A DNA stretch of 64,000 nucleotides. Origin: Bog-756 sp036513075. Its GTDB lineage: Bacteria > Actinomycetota > Acidimicrobiia > Acidimicrobiales > RAAP-2. Positions 7,558 to 16,109 of the stretch are shown here, piece after piece. Position 1 is the stretch's first letter. Every line of letters starts with the position of its first letter. The position numbers and the translations under genes are program-made. The stretch covers positions 55,504-119,503 of the forward strand of contig DATBZS010000037.1 in NCBI GenBank assembly GCA_036513075.1. The letters are read 5' to 3'. The notes below the pieces were generated by a model. The model made no database searches and was not told the DNA's origin. It worked only from the letters and a program-made list of their open reading frames with translations.

Positions 7558-9462
7558 TCAGCTGCAGTGACCGGGGGGCGGCGCCACGTCGAGCGCCGGG
7601 TTGGCGTCGAAGAACCCGACCGGCACCAGGTGGAACCCGCAGTACTCGACGGGCATGACCGGCCAGTCCTCAGGCCGGGGGGAGTGGGTGATCCCGAAGG
7701 TGTGCCACGCCACGATCGCAGTGTCGAGGAGAGGTCGGTCGGCTGCAGTCCACGTAGGTAGCCCGTCGCCTCCCTGATGCTGGTTGGGGTAGTCGCCCGC
7801 CGCCCTGACCTGGCCCGGGGTGTCCGGGGTGACCCAGAGGTTGTGCCTGGCGAACCCCGCCCGTTGACCCACGCTCGAGCCGGGCTGAGCGAGGATGGTG
7901 GGCGTCGCCCCCGCCAGCAGCTTGTAGGCCACCGGCCTCCCCAGGCCGTTGAGACTGGTCGGGTTGACGAACCGCCAGTGGCGACTGGAGGCGGAGTCGA
8001 TGTCCCGACGTGCGGCCAACTCGGACTCCAGACGGGTGACGGTCTGGCGTATGGCGTTGCCCATCGGGTTGTCGGTCCCCTCGGGGGCCGGTTCGAAGGA
8101 CACTTCGTGGACCTCGTTCACCGGGCCGTCGACGGTCACGTCGAGTCGGGCGCAGAAGAGGTGCTGGTGGAATGGGGCGGCGAGGCCCGGCGCCACCATC
8201 GATCCCCAGGGGGTCTCCTGACCCTCGATCACTGCCTGGGTCGACATGATTCCTGTGAGCTTGACCTCGAGTTGGAGCGAGCCGTCGAGGTAGAAGTACC
8301 AGTAGAAGCCGTACTCGTAGTTGCCGACGGTGGCCATGAAAGACACGACCAGACGCCGCGACCGGCGCACCTCGGCGTGGCCGGTGTTCATGTCCAGGTG
8401 CTTCCAGAGGATCCCATAGTCCTCCTCATGGATGCAGATGGCGTTCTCCACGACGTAGGTCTTGCCGTGCTCACTGGAAAACGTGGCGTCGAGATACGTG
8501 ATCTCGCCGACGCAGTCGCAGCCGAGGGCGAGGGAGTTGGTCATCCGGCCCAACCCCCATTCGCCCACGTCGAAGGCGTTCTTCCACCCGTGCACGGGTC
8601 CCGGGTCGCCGTAGGGGACGACCATCTCGGAGATGCAGGCCCGATGCAGTATCGGCCGGGTGATGCCGTGGTCGTCGTAGGCGATCGTGTGGAGGACCAG
8701 GCCCTCGAGCGGGTGCATCGACAGCCGCATGGACCAGCGCTGCCAGGAGAGGTGGTGACCGTCCAAGGTGAAGCTGACACCTTCAGGTTGGACGATCTCC
8801 AACGGGAGGAGATCGTCACGGTCCGGTCCGTTGTCGCCGGAACGGTAGGTGCCGCGTCCAGGGGGGAGGGGCACGACCCCGGAGTCGGTGACGTCGAGGA
8901 CGACGCCGCGCGCAGCGTCCACTGTGGCCAGGACACCTTCGACGGGCCGGGCGTAGCCGTTGTCGGTGGGATCTTCCCGGTAGTAGGAGAGACACCGGGT
9001 GATACGTCGCCCGTTTTCGTCGGGGACACCGAAGTTACCTGTGGGCCACGGGTCGATCTGGACCTTCTCGTCATCGGTGATCCCCCGCTTGCGCATGGCC
9101 GCCTGCCACCGGGGGTCAGCCTTCAGAGCCAGGATGGAGCGGTAGGAGTCGTCGAAGAGGAGCGCCGGTCGGACGCCGTCCCGTTCCACCCAGTCGACCA
9201 CTGTCCCATCCGGGAGTGCCACGGTCGCCTCGACCAGGCTGGCGTCGGGACGGGGGAGAATCACCAGTCGGGCCAGTCGCGGCACCGGCTGTCCGACAGC
9301 GAAGCCCGTCAACTGGACGCGGTCAGGCTCGACCAGGGTGACCATGGCGAACAGGGCGGAGTCGGACAGTCGACCCGTCGCCCGGACTGCGGCCACCGCG
9401 GCGATGATCTCCCCCTCGTCGAGCGGGTCGAGCGGGTGGGTGCTGGGGGTGGCCGTGGCCAT
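7558..9462 (-). CDS. Copper-containing primary amine oxidase
   Basis: A 634-residue copper/TPQ amine oxidase that oxidises primary amines to aldehydes with release of ammonia and hydrogen peroxide. The Asn-Tyr-Glu motif NYEY (381-384) supplies the tyrosine (Y382) that becomes topaquinone. The catalytic base is D298 in AFDVGEWG. Copper ligands are H432 and H434 in FHQHLF plus H611 in GFHLVP. No signal peptide is visible, so it should be cytoplasmic. The ATG at 9462 has GGAGGT nine bases upstream, better than the upstream ATG at 9471 or GTG at 9498. Length matches bacterial phenethylamine/tyramine oxidases. Substrate not determined. Confidence 0.94.
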   Translation of the reverse strand: MATATPSTHPLDPLDEGEIIAAVAAVRATGRLSDSALFAMVTLVEPDRVQLTGFAVGQPVPRLARLVILPRPDASLVEATVALPDGTVVDWVERDGVRPALLFDDSYRSILALKADPRWQAAMRKRGITDDEKVQIDPWPTGNFGVPDENGRRITRCLSYYREDPTDNGYARPVEGVLATVDAARGVVLDVTDSGVVPLPPGRGTYRSGDNGPDRDDLLPLEIVQPEGVSFTLDGHHLSWQRWSMRLSMHPLEGLVLHTIAYDDHGITRPILHRACISEMVVPYGDPGPVHGWKNAFDVGEWGLGRMTNSLALGCDCVGEITYLDATFSSEHGKTYVVENAICIHEEDYGILWKHLDMNTGHAEVRRSRRLVVSFMATVGNYEYGFYWYFYLDGSLQLEVKLTGIMSTQAVIEGQETPWGSMVAPGLAAPFHQHLFCARLDVTVDGPVNEVHEVSFEPAPEGTDNPMGNAIRQTVTRLESELAARRDIDSASSRHWRFVNPTSLNGLGRPVAYKLLAGATPTILAQPGSSVGQRAGFARHNLWVTPDTPGQVRAAGDYPNQHQGGDGLPTWTAADRPLLDTAIVAWHTFGITHSPRPEDWPVMPVEYCGFHLVPVGFFDANPALDVAPPPGHCS

Positions 9463-9544
9463 GGATTGCATACCTCCGTCGGGAGTCCGACCCGTCACCC
9501 GGTCGGGAGTGGTCGGTTACGGGGTCGCCGGGAACCCTCGGCAC

Positions 9545-9550
9545 TAGTCT
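9545..9550 (+). promoter_or_regulatory. -10 box TAGTCT ahead of the ferredoxin operon
   Basis: TAGTCT fits the TANNNT -10 pattern and ends eight bases before an ATG at 9559, the first codon of a 23-residue frame that overlaps the ferredoxin start. Transcription would begin on or near that ATG. No convincing -35 hexamer is seen. Confidence 0.35.
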
Positions 9551-9558
9551 GCACCCCC

Positions 9559-9630
9559 ATGGTGCTGCGACGTGGACCTCGTCGGGCTCGGGCCCGGGAC
9601 CGACGGCGAACTCGGCATGTGGGCGCATGA
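9559..9630 (+). CDS. Possible 23-residue leaderless leader ORF
   Basis: ATG at 9559 starts eight bases after a TAGTCT box. The 23-codon frame is very arginine-rich (begins MVLRRGPRRARARDRR) and its TGA (9628-9630) overlaps the ferredoxin ATG as ATGA. The ferredoxin start itself has only a weak ribosome-binding site, so reinitiation from this frame would make sense. The arginine richness could simply reflect CGN codons in GC-rich DNA. Confidence 0.3.
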   Translation: MVLRRGPRRARARDRRRTRHVGA

Positions 9631-9881
9631 AGGTGGCGATCGACGGTTACCGGAGCGTTGGTTCCGGTAACTGTGTGTTCTGGGCACCGGCGACGTTCAC
9701 GTTGAACGACGATGGGGTGTCGGTGCTCATGGAGCCGGTCGGCGACGACCTCGAGTGCATCATGGTGGCGGCCGAGGGGTGCCCGACCCGGGCGATCTCG
9801 GTCACCGGAGTCGACGCGCCGGCCGCGGGGACCCGAGCACCGAGGACACTGGAGGGCACAGATGCCGATCGCACTGACTGA
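9627..9881 (+). CDS. 3Fe-4S-type ferredoxin lacking the first cluster cysteine
   Basis: An 84-residue small ferredoxin of the actinobacterial P450/ACAD-associated type. It keeps the fold signature (VFWAPATFTLNDDG, then AEGCPTRAISV). The usual first ligand C10 is a serine here (YRSVGSGNC), while C16 and the C-terminal GCP cysteine remain; an extra cysteine sits in DLEC. A codon change AGC to TGC would restore the ligand, so a sequence error is possible. The last 20 bases overlap the acyl-CoA dehydrogenase start. It could pass electrons to a P450 or accept them from the adjacent dehydrogenase; the context alone does not decide. Confidence 0.85.
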   Translation: MKVAIDGYRSVGSGNCVFWAPATFTLNDDGVSVLMEPVGDDLECIMVAAEGCPTRAISVTGVDAPAAGTRAPRTLEGTDADRTD

Positions 9882-12075
9882 CGAGCACGGGGCCCAACGG
9901 CTCTCGGCGAGGCGCTGGCTGGACGCGCACTGCAGACCGGAGGTGCCGAGGTCGCTGCTCGATGTCGACGAGGAGACGCTGGTACCGATCTGGGGTGACA
10001 TGGCCGACCAGGGATGGTTGGGTATCCACCTCCCCGAGGATCTCGGGGGACAGGGCTTCGGGCTCTTCGAGCTGGCCGTCCTCCTCGAGGAGACAGGATG
10101 GTCGGTGTTCCCCGGCCCACTGCTCCCGACGGTGGCGGCGGCGTCACTGATCACCGAGGGCCTCGACCGGGAAAACGCCCTCGGGATCGTTCCGGGCCTG
10201 GCCCTGGGGACGTCGGTGGGAGCCGTGGCATTCGACTCGGGGCACCTCGACGTGGTGGCCACCCGGCCCGACGGTGCCCTCGAAGTTTCGGGCACGCTGA
10301 GACCGGTCCTCGGCGCCGCGACGGCGACCGTGCTGGTGGCTCCGGCCCGTGCCGTCGACGGTTCCGTGGTGTGGTGTGTGCTCGAACTCGCCGGCATCGG
10401 GGTTCGGGCGGTCCCCCTGGCCAGCCTCGATCCCACCCGCCGGGTGGCGGCGGTCGAGGTGGAACGATCGATCGTCTCCGCCGGGCACCAACTCAGCGGC
10501 GTCGACGCCGGACGGGTCCGCCGGCTGGTCGTCGCACTGATGGCGGCCGAGCACGTCGGTGGGTCCCGTTGGTGCCTGGAGACAGCGACCGACTATGCAA
10601 AAGTCCGGGTCCAGTTCGGGCGGCCCATCGGTCAGTTCCAGGCCGTCAAGCACCGTCTGGCCGACATGGCCGTCCGTGTCGAGCAGATGACCGCGGCGGC
10701 CTGGGACGCAGCACTGGCCGTAGGGGCGGACGACCCCGACGAGGCGGAGCTGGCCGCGGCCACGGCCGGCGCCCTGTGCGTGGACGGTTACGTCCAGTGC
10801 GCGCAGGAGTGCCTACAGATCCTCGGTGGCATCGGCTTCACCTGGGAGCACGATCTCCACCTCCACCTGAAGCGGGCCCTCGCCGACCGGCAGCTGCTCG
10901 GAGGACCGGACCGGTACCGCCGACAGGTGGCCACGGTGGCAGGCGACGGAGTCCGGCGCGACCTCGCCACCGATCTCCCCGACGAGGCCGACCGGTGGCG
11001 AGTGGAGCTGGCGCCGATCATCGCCGGTATCCGGGACGCGTCCGAGGCCGACCGGCGGGCCTTGCTGGTGGACGCCGGGCTGGTGGCTCCGCACTGGCCG
11101 AAGCCGTGGGGCCGCGACGCCCGGGCCGTCGAGCAGGTGGTCATCGACGAGCAGATGGCCGAGGCCGGTCTCGCCCGTCCCCACCTCGGCATCGGTGCCT
11201 GGGCCCTGCCGGTGGTCATCGCCTGCGGCGACGACGACCAGCGGGCCCGCTGGGTCCGTCCCACCCTGATGGGGGAGCTCTCCTGGTGCCAGTTGTTCTC
11301 CGAACCGGGTGCCGGCTCAGACCTGGCCAACCTGTCGACTCGGGCCGAACGTGTCGAGGGTGGTTGGTGTCTTACCGGGCAGAAAGTGTGGACGTCCATG
11401 GCCCAGTCGGCCGACTGGGGGATCTGCCTGGTCCGCACCGATCCGGAAGTCCCGAAGCACGAGGGCATCACCTACGTCATCGTCGACATGGCGAGCCCCG
11501 GGCTCGACGTGCGCCCCTTGCGCGAGCTCACCGGGGCGGCCATGTTCAACGAGGTGTTCTTCGACTCCGTCTTCGTGCCCGACGACTGCGTGATCGGCGA
11601 CGTGGGTCGGGGGTGGGGGATGGCCCGGATGACGCTGGCCAACGAGCGGGTGGCGATGTCGTCGGGCGGCACGTTCGGCACCGGTGTCGAGTCGGTACTC
11701 CGGTTGGCCGGTCGTGCCGACGTCCCAGCCGAGCCGGAGACGGCATCCCACCTCGGTGCCCTGCTGGCCGAGGCCCAGTCCCTCCGCCTGATGACCCACC
11801 GGTCGACGCTCCTGGCCCTGGCCGGGGCCGACCCCGGGCCGGCGGCCAGCCTGCGCAAGCTGCTCGGCGCCGAACACGAGCAGCGGGTCCAGCACATGGG
11901 GCTCTCGCTGCTGGGGCCCGAAGGCGCGACCCTCGAGGGCCGGTCGGCCCGATGGGCCGCGGGTGTCCTCGCCACCCGTTGTCTGACGGTGGCCGGGGGG
12001 ACCAGCGAGGTCCAGCGCAACGTGATCGCCGAACGACTGCTGGGGCTTCCCCGGGATCCCGAACCCGGCGGGTGA
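9862..12075 (+). CDS. Fused two-domain acyl-CoA dehydrogenase
   Basis: A 737-residue protein with two acyl-CoA dehydrogenase modules in one chain. Residues about 1-360 form the first, ending with a GGIGFTWEHDLHLHLKRA helix. Residues about 375-737 form the second, with LFSEPGAGSDLA, TGQKVWTS and the C-terminal FAD/catalytic segment TVAGGTSEVQRNVIAERL. This layout matches FadE34/ChsE3-like enzymes, which do the work of the alpha2-beta2 steroid side-chain dehydrogenases in a single polypeptide. The ATG at 9862 has GGAGGG upstream and overlaps the ferredoxin stop. A paralogue lies at 60202. Steroid specificity is inference from family resemblance. Confidence 0.93.
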   Translation: MPIALTDEHGAQRLSARRWLDAHCRPEVPRSLLDVDEETLVPIWGDMADQGWLGIHLPEDLGGQGFGLFELAVLLEETGWSVFPGPLLPTVAAASLITEGLDRENALGIVPGLALGTSVGAVAFDSGHLDVVATRPDGALEVSGTLRPVLGAATATVLVAPARAVDGSVVWCVLELAGIGVRAVPLASLDPTRRVAAVEVERSIVSAGHQLSGVDAGRVRRLVVALMAAEHVGGSRWCLETATDYAKVRVQFGRPIGQFQAVKHRLADMAVRVEQMTAAAWDAALAVGADDPDEAELAAATAGALCVDGYVQCAQECLQILGGIGFTWEHDLHLHLKRALADRQLLGGPDRYRRQVATVAGDGVRRDLATDLPDEADRWRVELAPIIAGIRDASEADRRALLVDAGLVAPHWPKPWGRDARAVEQVVIDEQMAEAGLARPHLGIGAWALPVVIACGDDDQRARWVRPTLMGELSWCQLFSEPGAGSDLANLSTRAERVEGGWCLTGQKVWTSMAQSADWGICLVRTDPEVPKHEGITYVIVDMASPGLDVRPLRELTGAAMFNEVFFDSVFVPDDCVIGDVGRGWGMARMTLANERVAMSSGGTFGTGVESVLRLAGRADVPAEPETASHLGALLAEAQSLRLMTHRSTLLALAGADPGPAASLRKLLGAEHEQRVQHMGLSLLGPEGATLEGRSARWAAGVLATRCLTVAGGTSEVQRNVIAERLLGLPRDPEPGG

Positions 12076-12159
12076 TCCCTGGCCGGGGCTGCGGCCCCCG
12101 GCTACGGTGACGGCCGCCGAGGTCCCGAGCCGGTGGGCGGGGACCGGAAAGGGGACGTA

Positions 12160-13518
12160 GTGGCCTGGGACTTCTCGACCGACCCCGACTTCCAAGCACG
12201 ACTCGACTGGATGGAAGCCTTCGTCACCGAGGAGGTCGAGCCGATCGATCTTCTCTGGGGATCGAAGACGTACCACCCCTTGGACGACGACCTGCGGGCC
12301 ATCGTGGACCCCTTGAAGCAGCAGGTGCGCGACCGGGGGCTGTGGGCCTGCCACCTGGGTCCCGAGCTCGGAGGCCAAGGCTACGGTCAGGTGAAGCTGG
12401 CCCTGATGAACGAGATCCTGGGCCGATCGTCGTGGGCCCCGATCATCTTCGGAACCCAGGCCCCCGACACCGGAAACGCCGAGATCATCGCCCACTACGG
12501 CACCGAGCAGCAGAAGCGGGACTATCTGCAGCCGCTCCTCGACGGCGAGATCTTCTCCTGCTATTCGATGACGGAACCCCAAGGGGGCTCGGATCCGGCA
12601 CTCTTCGAGACGAGCGCGGTGCGCGACGGCGACGAATGGATCATCAACGGGTGGAAGTTCTTCTCCTCGAACGCCCGCACGGCGGCGTTCCTCATCGTGA
12701 TGGTCATCACCGACCACGACACCGACGTCTACCACGGCATGTCCATGTTCCTGGTCCCGACGGACACACCCGGAGTAACCATCGACCGCAACATCGGGCT
12801 GATGGGCGAGCGGGTGCCGGGCAGCGGGATGCACGCGCTGATCCACTACGAGGACGTGCGCGTACCCGCCGACAACCTGCTCGGTGGCGAGGGGCAGGCC
12901 TTCGCCATCGCCCAGACCCGACTCGGTGGCGGTCGGGTGCACCACGCCATGCGCACGGTGGGCATGGCCCGCCGGGCCCTCGACATGCTGTGCGAGCGGG
13001 CGGTGAGCCGACGAACCCGCACCGGGGTCCTGGCCGACCTCCAGAGCGTCCGCGACTACGTGGCCGACTCCCACATCGAGCTCACCCAGTTCCGGCTCCT
13101 GGTCCTGTACGTCGCCTGGTGCATCGACCAGGGGGCGGAACACCGGTCCATCCGGCGGGACATCGCCGCCATCAAAGTGCTCACCCCGCAGGTCCTGCAT
13201 AACGTGACCCAGCGGGCCATCCAGGTCTACGGGGCGCTCGGGGTGTCCGACGAGCTCCCCCTCGGTGGCTTGTGGATGACGGCGCCGATCATGGGTCTCG
13301 TCGACGGGCCGACCGAGGTGCACCGGACCACGGTGGCCCGCCAGGTGCTGAAGGGCTACGAGCCGGTCGAGGGCCTGTGGCCGAGCCAGCATCTCCCGAC
13401 TCGGGTGGCCGCAGCCCGCGAGAAGTTCGCCGACCATCCCGGTGCGCTGCGGTCGGCGGCCGGCGACGACGGAACCGGGGTCGCGGCGGCACTCGAGCGC
13501 GAGCTGGGGAACCTGTGA
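12160..13518 (+). CDS. Acyl-CoA dehydrogenase, ACAD10/11 type
   Basis: A 452-residue FAD-dependent acyl-CoA dehydrogenase-fold enzyme. It begins VAWDFSTDPDFQARLDWMEAF, the usual start of the ACAD10/11-like bacterial group, and carries SMTEPQGGSDP, NGWKFFSSNA and the closing EVHRTTVARQVLKGY. The GTG at 12160 follows AAAGGGGA by a few bases and is preferred over a GTG at 12133. Its stop overlaps the ATG of the APH-fold kinase by one base (TGATG). In LvaA/LvaC and mammalian ACAD10/11, this pairing phosphorylates 4-hydroxyacyl-CoA and rearranges it toward 3-hydroxyacyl-CoA; that role is a good hypothesis here. Confidence 0.92.
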   Translation: MAWDFSTDPDFQARLDWMEAFVTEEVEPIDLLWGSKTYHPLDDDLRAIVDPLKQQVRDRGLWACHLGPELGGQGYGQVKLALMNEILGRSSWAPIIFGTQAPDTGNAEIIAHYGTEQQKRDYLQPLLDGEIFSCYSMTEPQGGSDPALFETSAVRDGDEWIINGWKFFSSNARTAAFLIVMVITDHDTDVYHGMSMFLVPTDTPGVTIDRNIGLMGERVPGSGMHALIHYEDVRVPADNLLGGEGQAFAIAQTRLGGGRVHHAMRTVGMARRALDMLCERAVSRRTRTGVLADLQSVRDYVADSHIELTQFRLLVLYVAWCIDQGAEHRSIRRDIAAIKVLTPQVLHNVTQRAIQVYGALGVSDELPLGGLWMTAPIMGLVDGPTEVHRTTVARQVLKGYEPVEGLWPSQHLPTRVAAAREKFADHPGALRSAAGDDGTGVAAALERELGNL

Positions 13519-14579
13519 TGGAAGACGGAACACCTCACTCACGGGTCGACCACGAAGTCCTCGGACGGTGGATGGATACCCAGGGGTTGCCCGGCGAGGG
13601 TGAACTGCTCACCACCCGGTTCATCACCGGAGGGGCTTCCAACGAGCTCTTCGACGTCACCCGCGGATCGCAACGGTTCGCCCTCCGACGCCCCCCGGAC
13701 CCGGTGCCGACCGGGAGGGACGACACCATGGTGCGCGAGTACCGGCTGCTGGCCGCCCTGGCGGGTACCGACGTGCCACACGCCCGGTTGGTAGCGGGCT
13801 GTGACGATCCCTCGGTGCTCGGCGGCTGCTTCTACTTGATGGAGTTCGTCGACGGCTGGTCACCGATCCAGGAGGGCGCCGTGTGGCCCGAACCCTTCGG
13901 CAGCGACCTCGAGGCCCGACGAGGACTGGCCTTCGAGCTCGTCGATGGCATCGCCCGCCTGTCCCGGGTCGACTGGCAGGCACGGGGCCTCGAAGGGTTC
14001 GGTAGACCCGACGGGTTCCACGAGCGGCAGGTGGACCGTTGGCTCCACCACCTGGAGGCCGTGCAGTTCCGCCCACTCCCCGGGATCGACCAGGCGGCGG
14101 ACTGGCTGCGCACCCACAAGCCGCACACCTATCGGCCCGGCATCATGCACGGTGATTACCAGTTCGCCAACGTCATGTACCACCACGGAGGACCTGCCCG
14201 TCTGGCCGCCATCGTCGACTGGGAGATGGCCACGGTGGGTGATCCGCTGCTCGACCTGGGCTGGGTGATCAACGGCTGGCCCGACGACACGTCGTCGGGC
14301 GGCGAGGGCACGGTGAGCTATGTGGACTACACGGGCATGCCGTCACGCCAGGAACTCCTCGACCACTACGAGCGGGCCAGCGGTCGCCCGGTCGACGAAA
14401 TCGACTACTACGTGATCCTGGCCCGGTTCAAGCTGGCCATCGTGCTCGAGGCGGGCTATGCCCGTGTCGTGGCGGGCGAGGCGGACAATCCGAAGATGGC
14501 CATGTTCGGCGATGTGGTGCTGGACATGGCCCGCCGGGCGGCGGAGCTGGCTGCCTCCACGCCACTCAGGGCGTCGTGA
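13518..14579 (+). CDS. APH-fold kinase, ACAD10/11-partner type
   Basis: A 353-residue phosphotransferase of the aminoglycoside-phosphotransferase/choline-kinase fold. The catalytic loop HGDYQFANVM has D213 and N218, and the metal-binding segment IVDWEMATVGDPLLDLGW has D234. An N-terminal GGASNELFDVTRG glycine loop is present. It is sandwiched between the ACAD10/11-type dehydrogenase (one-base overlap) and an SDR (four-base GTGA overlap), so the three are surely co-translated. The context points to phosphorylation of a hydroxyacyl-CoA rather than antibiotic resistance. Confidence 0.92.
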   Translation: MEDGTPHSRVDHEVLGRWMDTQGLPGEGELLTTRFITGGASNELFDVTRGSQRFALRRPPDPVPTGRDDTMVREYRLLAALAGTDVPHARLVAGCDDPSVLGGCFYLMEFVDGWSPIQEGAVWPEPFGSDLEARRGLAFELVDGIARLSRVDWQARGLEGFGRPDGFHERQVDRWLHHLEAVQFRPLPGIDQAADWLRTHKPHTYRPGIMHGDYQFANVMYHHGGPARLAAIVDWEMATVGDPLLDLGWVINGWPDDTSSGGEGTVSYVDYTGMPSRQELLDHYERASGRPVDEIDYYVILARFKLAIVLEAGYARVVAGEADNPKMAMFGDVVLDMARRAAELAASTPLRAS

Positions 14580-15355
14580 GCTCCCGCGACCGGGGATCGT
14601 CCGTCGCCGGGCAGTTCGATCTGACCGGACGGGTGGCCCTGGTCACCGGGGGGAGCCGCGGACTCGGTCGGTCGATGGCGCTCGGCCTGGCCGAGGCCGG
14701 TGCGGACGTCATCATCGCCAGCCGCAAGCTCGATGCATGTGAGGAGACCGCCGCGGCCGTCGAGGCGCTCGGGCGTCGGGCACTCGCCGTCCCGGTCAAC
14801 GTGAGCCAGTGGGACGAGCTCGACGGACTGGTCGACACCGCGTACGCCCATTTCGGCCGGATCGATGTGCTGATCAACAATGCGGGCATGTCGCTCCTCT
14901 ACCGCGATCTCAGTGAGGTCACGGAGGCGATGTGGGACAAGGTGGTCGGACTCAACCTGAAGGGTCCGTTCCGCCTGACCGCCCTGGTCGGGCCGCGCAT
15001 GGTGGCCGATGGCGGGGGATCGATCATCAACGTGTCGAGCACCGGTTCGATCCGGCCGGCCCCGTTCATGCTCCCCTACGACGCAGCCAAGTCCGGCCTC
15101 AACGCGCTCACCGTCGGGTTCGCCCACGCCTATGGCCCGTCGGTGCGGGTCAACTGCATCATGGCCGGGCCGTTCTTCACCGATGTATCCAAGGACTGGG
15201 ACCTCGACGCGTTCGAGTCCGAAGTGCGCCACCGCCATGCGCTGGGCCGCGGCGGCCGGCCCGACGAGATCGTGGGCAGTGCCCTCTACTTCGCCTCGGA
15301 TGCCTCGAGCTACACCACCGGCGCGGTCCTCCGCGTCGACGGCGGCATCCCCTGA
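14576..15355 (+). CDS. SDR-family oxidoreductase
   Basis: A 259-residue classical SDR. It has TGGSRGLG at 24-31, NNAG at 101-104, INVSSTGS with the catalytic serine at about 155, and YDAAK with Y168 and K172. R50-K51 after the second strand favours NADP(H). It ends with the usual VDGG. The GTG at 14576 overlaps the kinase stop as GTGA. As last gene of the ferredoxin/ACAD/kinase operon it is a candidate hydroxyacyl-CoA dehydrogenase or ketoreductase of the same pathway. Confidence 0.93.
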   Translation: MSSRDRGSSVAGQFDLTGRVALVTGGSRGLGRSMALGLAEAGADVIIASRKLDACEETAAAVEALGRRALAVPVNVSQWDELDGLVDTAYAHFGRIDVLINNAGMSLLYRDLSEVTEAMWDKVVGLNLKGPFRLTALVGPRMVADGGGSIINVSSTGSIRPAPFMLPYDAAKSGLNALTVGFAHAYGPSVRVNCIMAGPFFTDVSKDWDLDAFESEVRHRHALGRGGRPDEIVGSALYFASDASSYTTGAVLRVDGGIP

Positions 15356-15368
15356 CCCGGCTACGGGT
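15355..15368. terminator. Short hairpin between convergent genes
   Basis: ACCCG (15355-15359) and CGGGT (15364-15368) pair around a four-base GCTA loop in the 19-base gap between two convergent SDR genes. It is small and lacks a U-tract, so termination is only possible. Confidence 0.3.
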
Positions 15369-15374
15369 ACCGGA

Positions 15375-16109
15375 TCACTCCATGCCCAGCCGGCCGATGG
15401 CGTTCACTTCGTCGCCGGCCGCCGGATCGTCCATGGCGTCGAGGATGCGGGCGGCGACGACGTCGGGCTGGAGGACCTCGTGGCCCAGATGGCCTTCCCT
15501 GTCCCACCGCTCGAACAGCGGGCCGGACTCTGCGGGATCCCAGCCGTCGGCGAACGAGGTCGCGGTCGGGCCCACCACGACCCGGATGACGCGGAGCCAC
15601 GATTCCTCGTCCCGGAGTCCGAGTGCCAGTTGGTCGAGGGCGGCCTTGGACGCCGCATACGGGACGAGTCCCGGCCACGGTCGCCCGACCGAGTGCGAGG
15701 ACAGCAGCGCCACCATGGGTTGCCGGCCCCGGGCGAGGTGGGGGAGGGCGGCCGACGCCACCAGGGCCGCCCCGACCAGATTGGTGGCGAGCACGTCGCC
15801 CCACACGTCGGATCCGGTCGAGGCCAGGCGGCCGATCGGCGACCATCCAGTGGCGTAGACCACGGCGTCGAGCCCACCCAGGGCGGCAGCAGCTTCATCC
15901 ACCACCTCCCGGCAACGTCCGGCGTCGGTCACGTCGGCGGTGAGGGCGATCGAGGCTGGGCCGGCGGCGGCGGCCGCTTGCGACACCAGCGCCGAACGGC
16001 GGCCGACAATGGCCACCGAGTCACCGTGTCGACCGAGGGCCACGGCCAGGCTGCGTCCGATGCCGGACGAACCCCCGAGCACCAGGACCCGCCGGGCCCC
16101 CTCGGTCAC
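15375..16109 (-). CDS. SDR-family oxidoreductase
   Basis: A 244-residue SDR with LGGSSGIG at the cofactor site and ALLSSHSVG plus YAASK for catalysis. VVYATGWSP stands where NNAG is usual, a divergence seen in atypical SDRs. GTG at 16109 overlaps the stop of the VOC gene by four bases, so it is the last gene of the minus-strand operon starting at 19244. It would reduce or oxidise the intermediate handled by the Gfo/Idh/MocA and VOC proteins; no substrate can be named. Confidence 0.88.
   Translation of the reverse strand: MTEGARRVLVLGGSSGIGRSLAVALGRHGDSVAIVGRRSALVSQAAAAAGPASIALTADVTDAGRCREVVDEAAAALGGLDAVVYATGWSPIGRLASTGSDVWGDVLATNLVGAALVASAALPHLARGRQPMVALLSSHSVGRPWPGLVPYAASKAALDQLALGLRDEESWLRVIRVVVGPTATSFADGWDPAESGPLFERWDREGHLGHEVLQPDVVAARILDAMDDPAAGDEVNAIGRLGME

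Noticed and set aside
7777..9630. A 617-codon plus-strand frame opposite the copper amine oxidase
   Set aside because: The minus strand has the full TPQ and copper motifs; the plus-strand product is low-complexity Arg/Gly/Val sequence.
10014..12110. A 698-codon plus-strand frame within the fused ACAD
   Set aside because: It is a frame-shifted reading of the dehydrogenase, Arg/Gly/Pro-rich, with no domains.
11317..13542. A 741-codon minus-strand frame
   Set aside because: Antisense shadow of two ACAD genes whose motifs and overlaps are clear on the plus strand.
13518..14579. Annotating the APH-fold gene as antibiotic resistance
   Set aside because: It is translationally coupled to an ACAD10/11-type dehydrogenase and an SDR, which points to metabolite phosphorylation.
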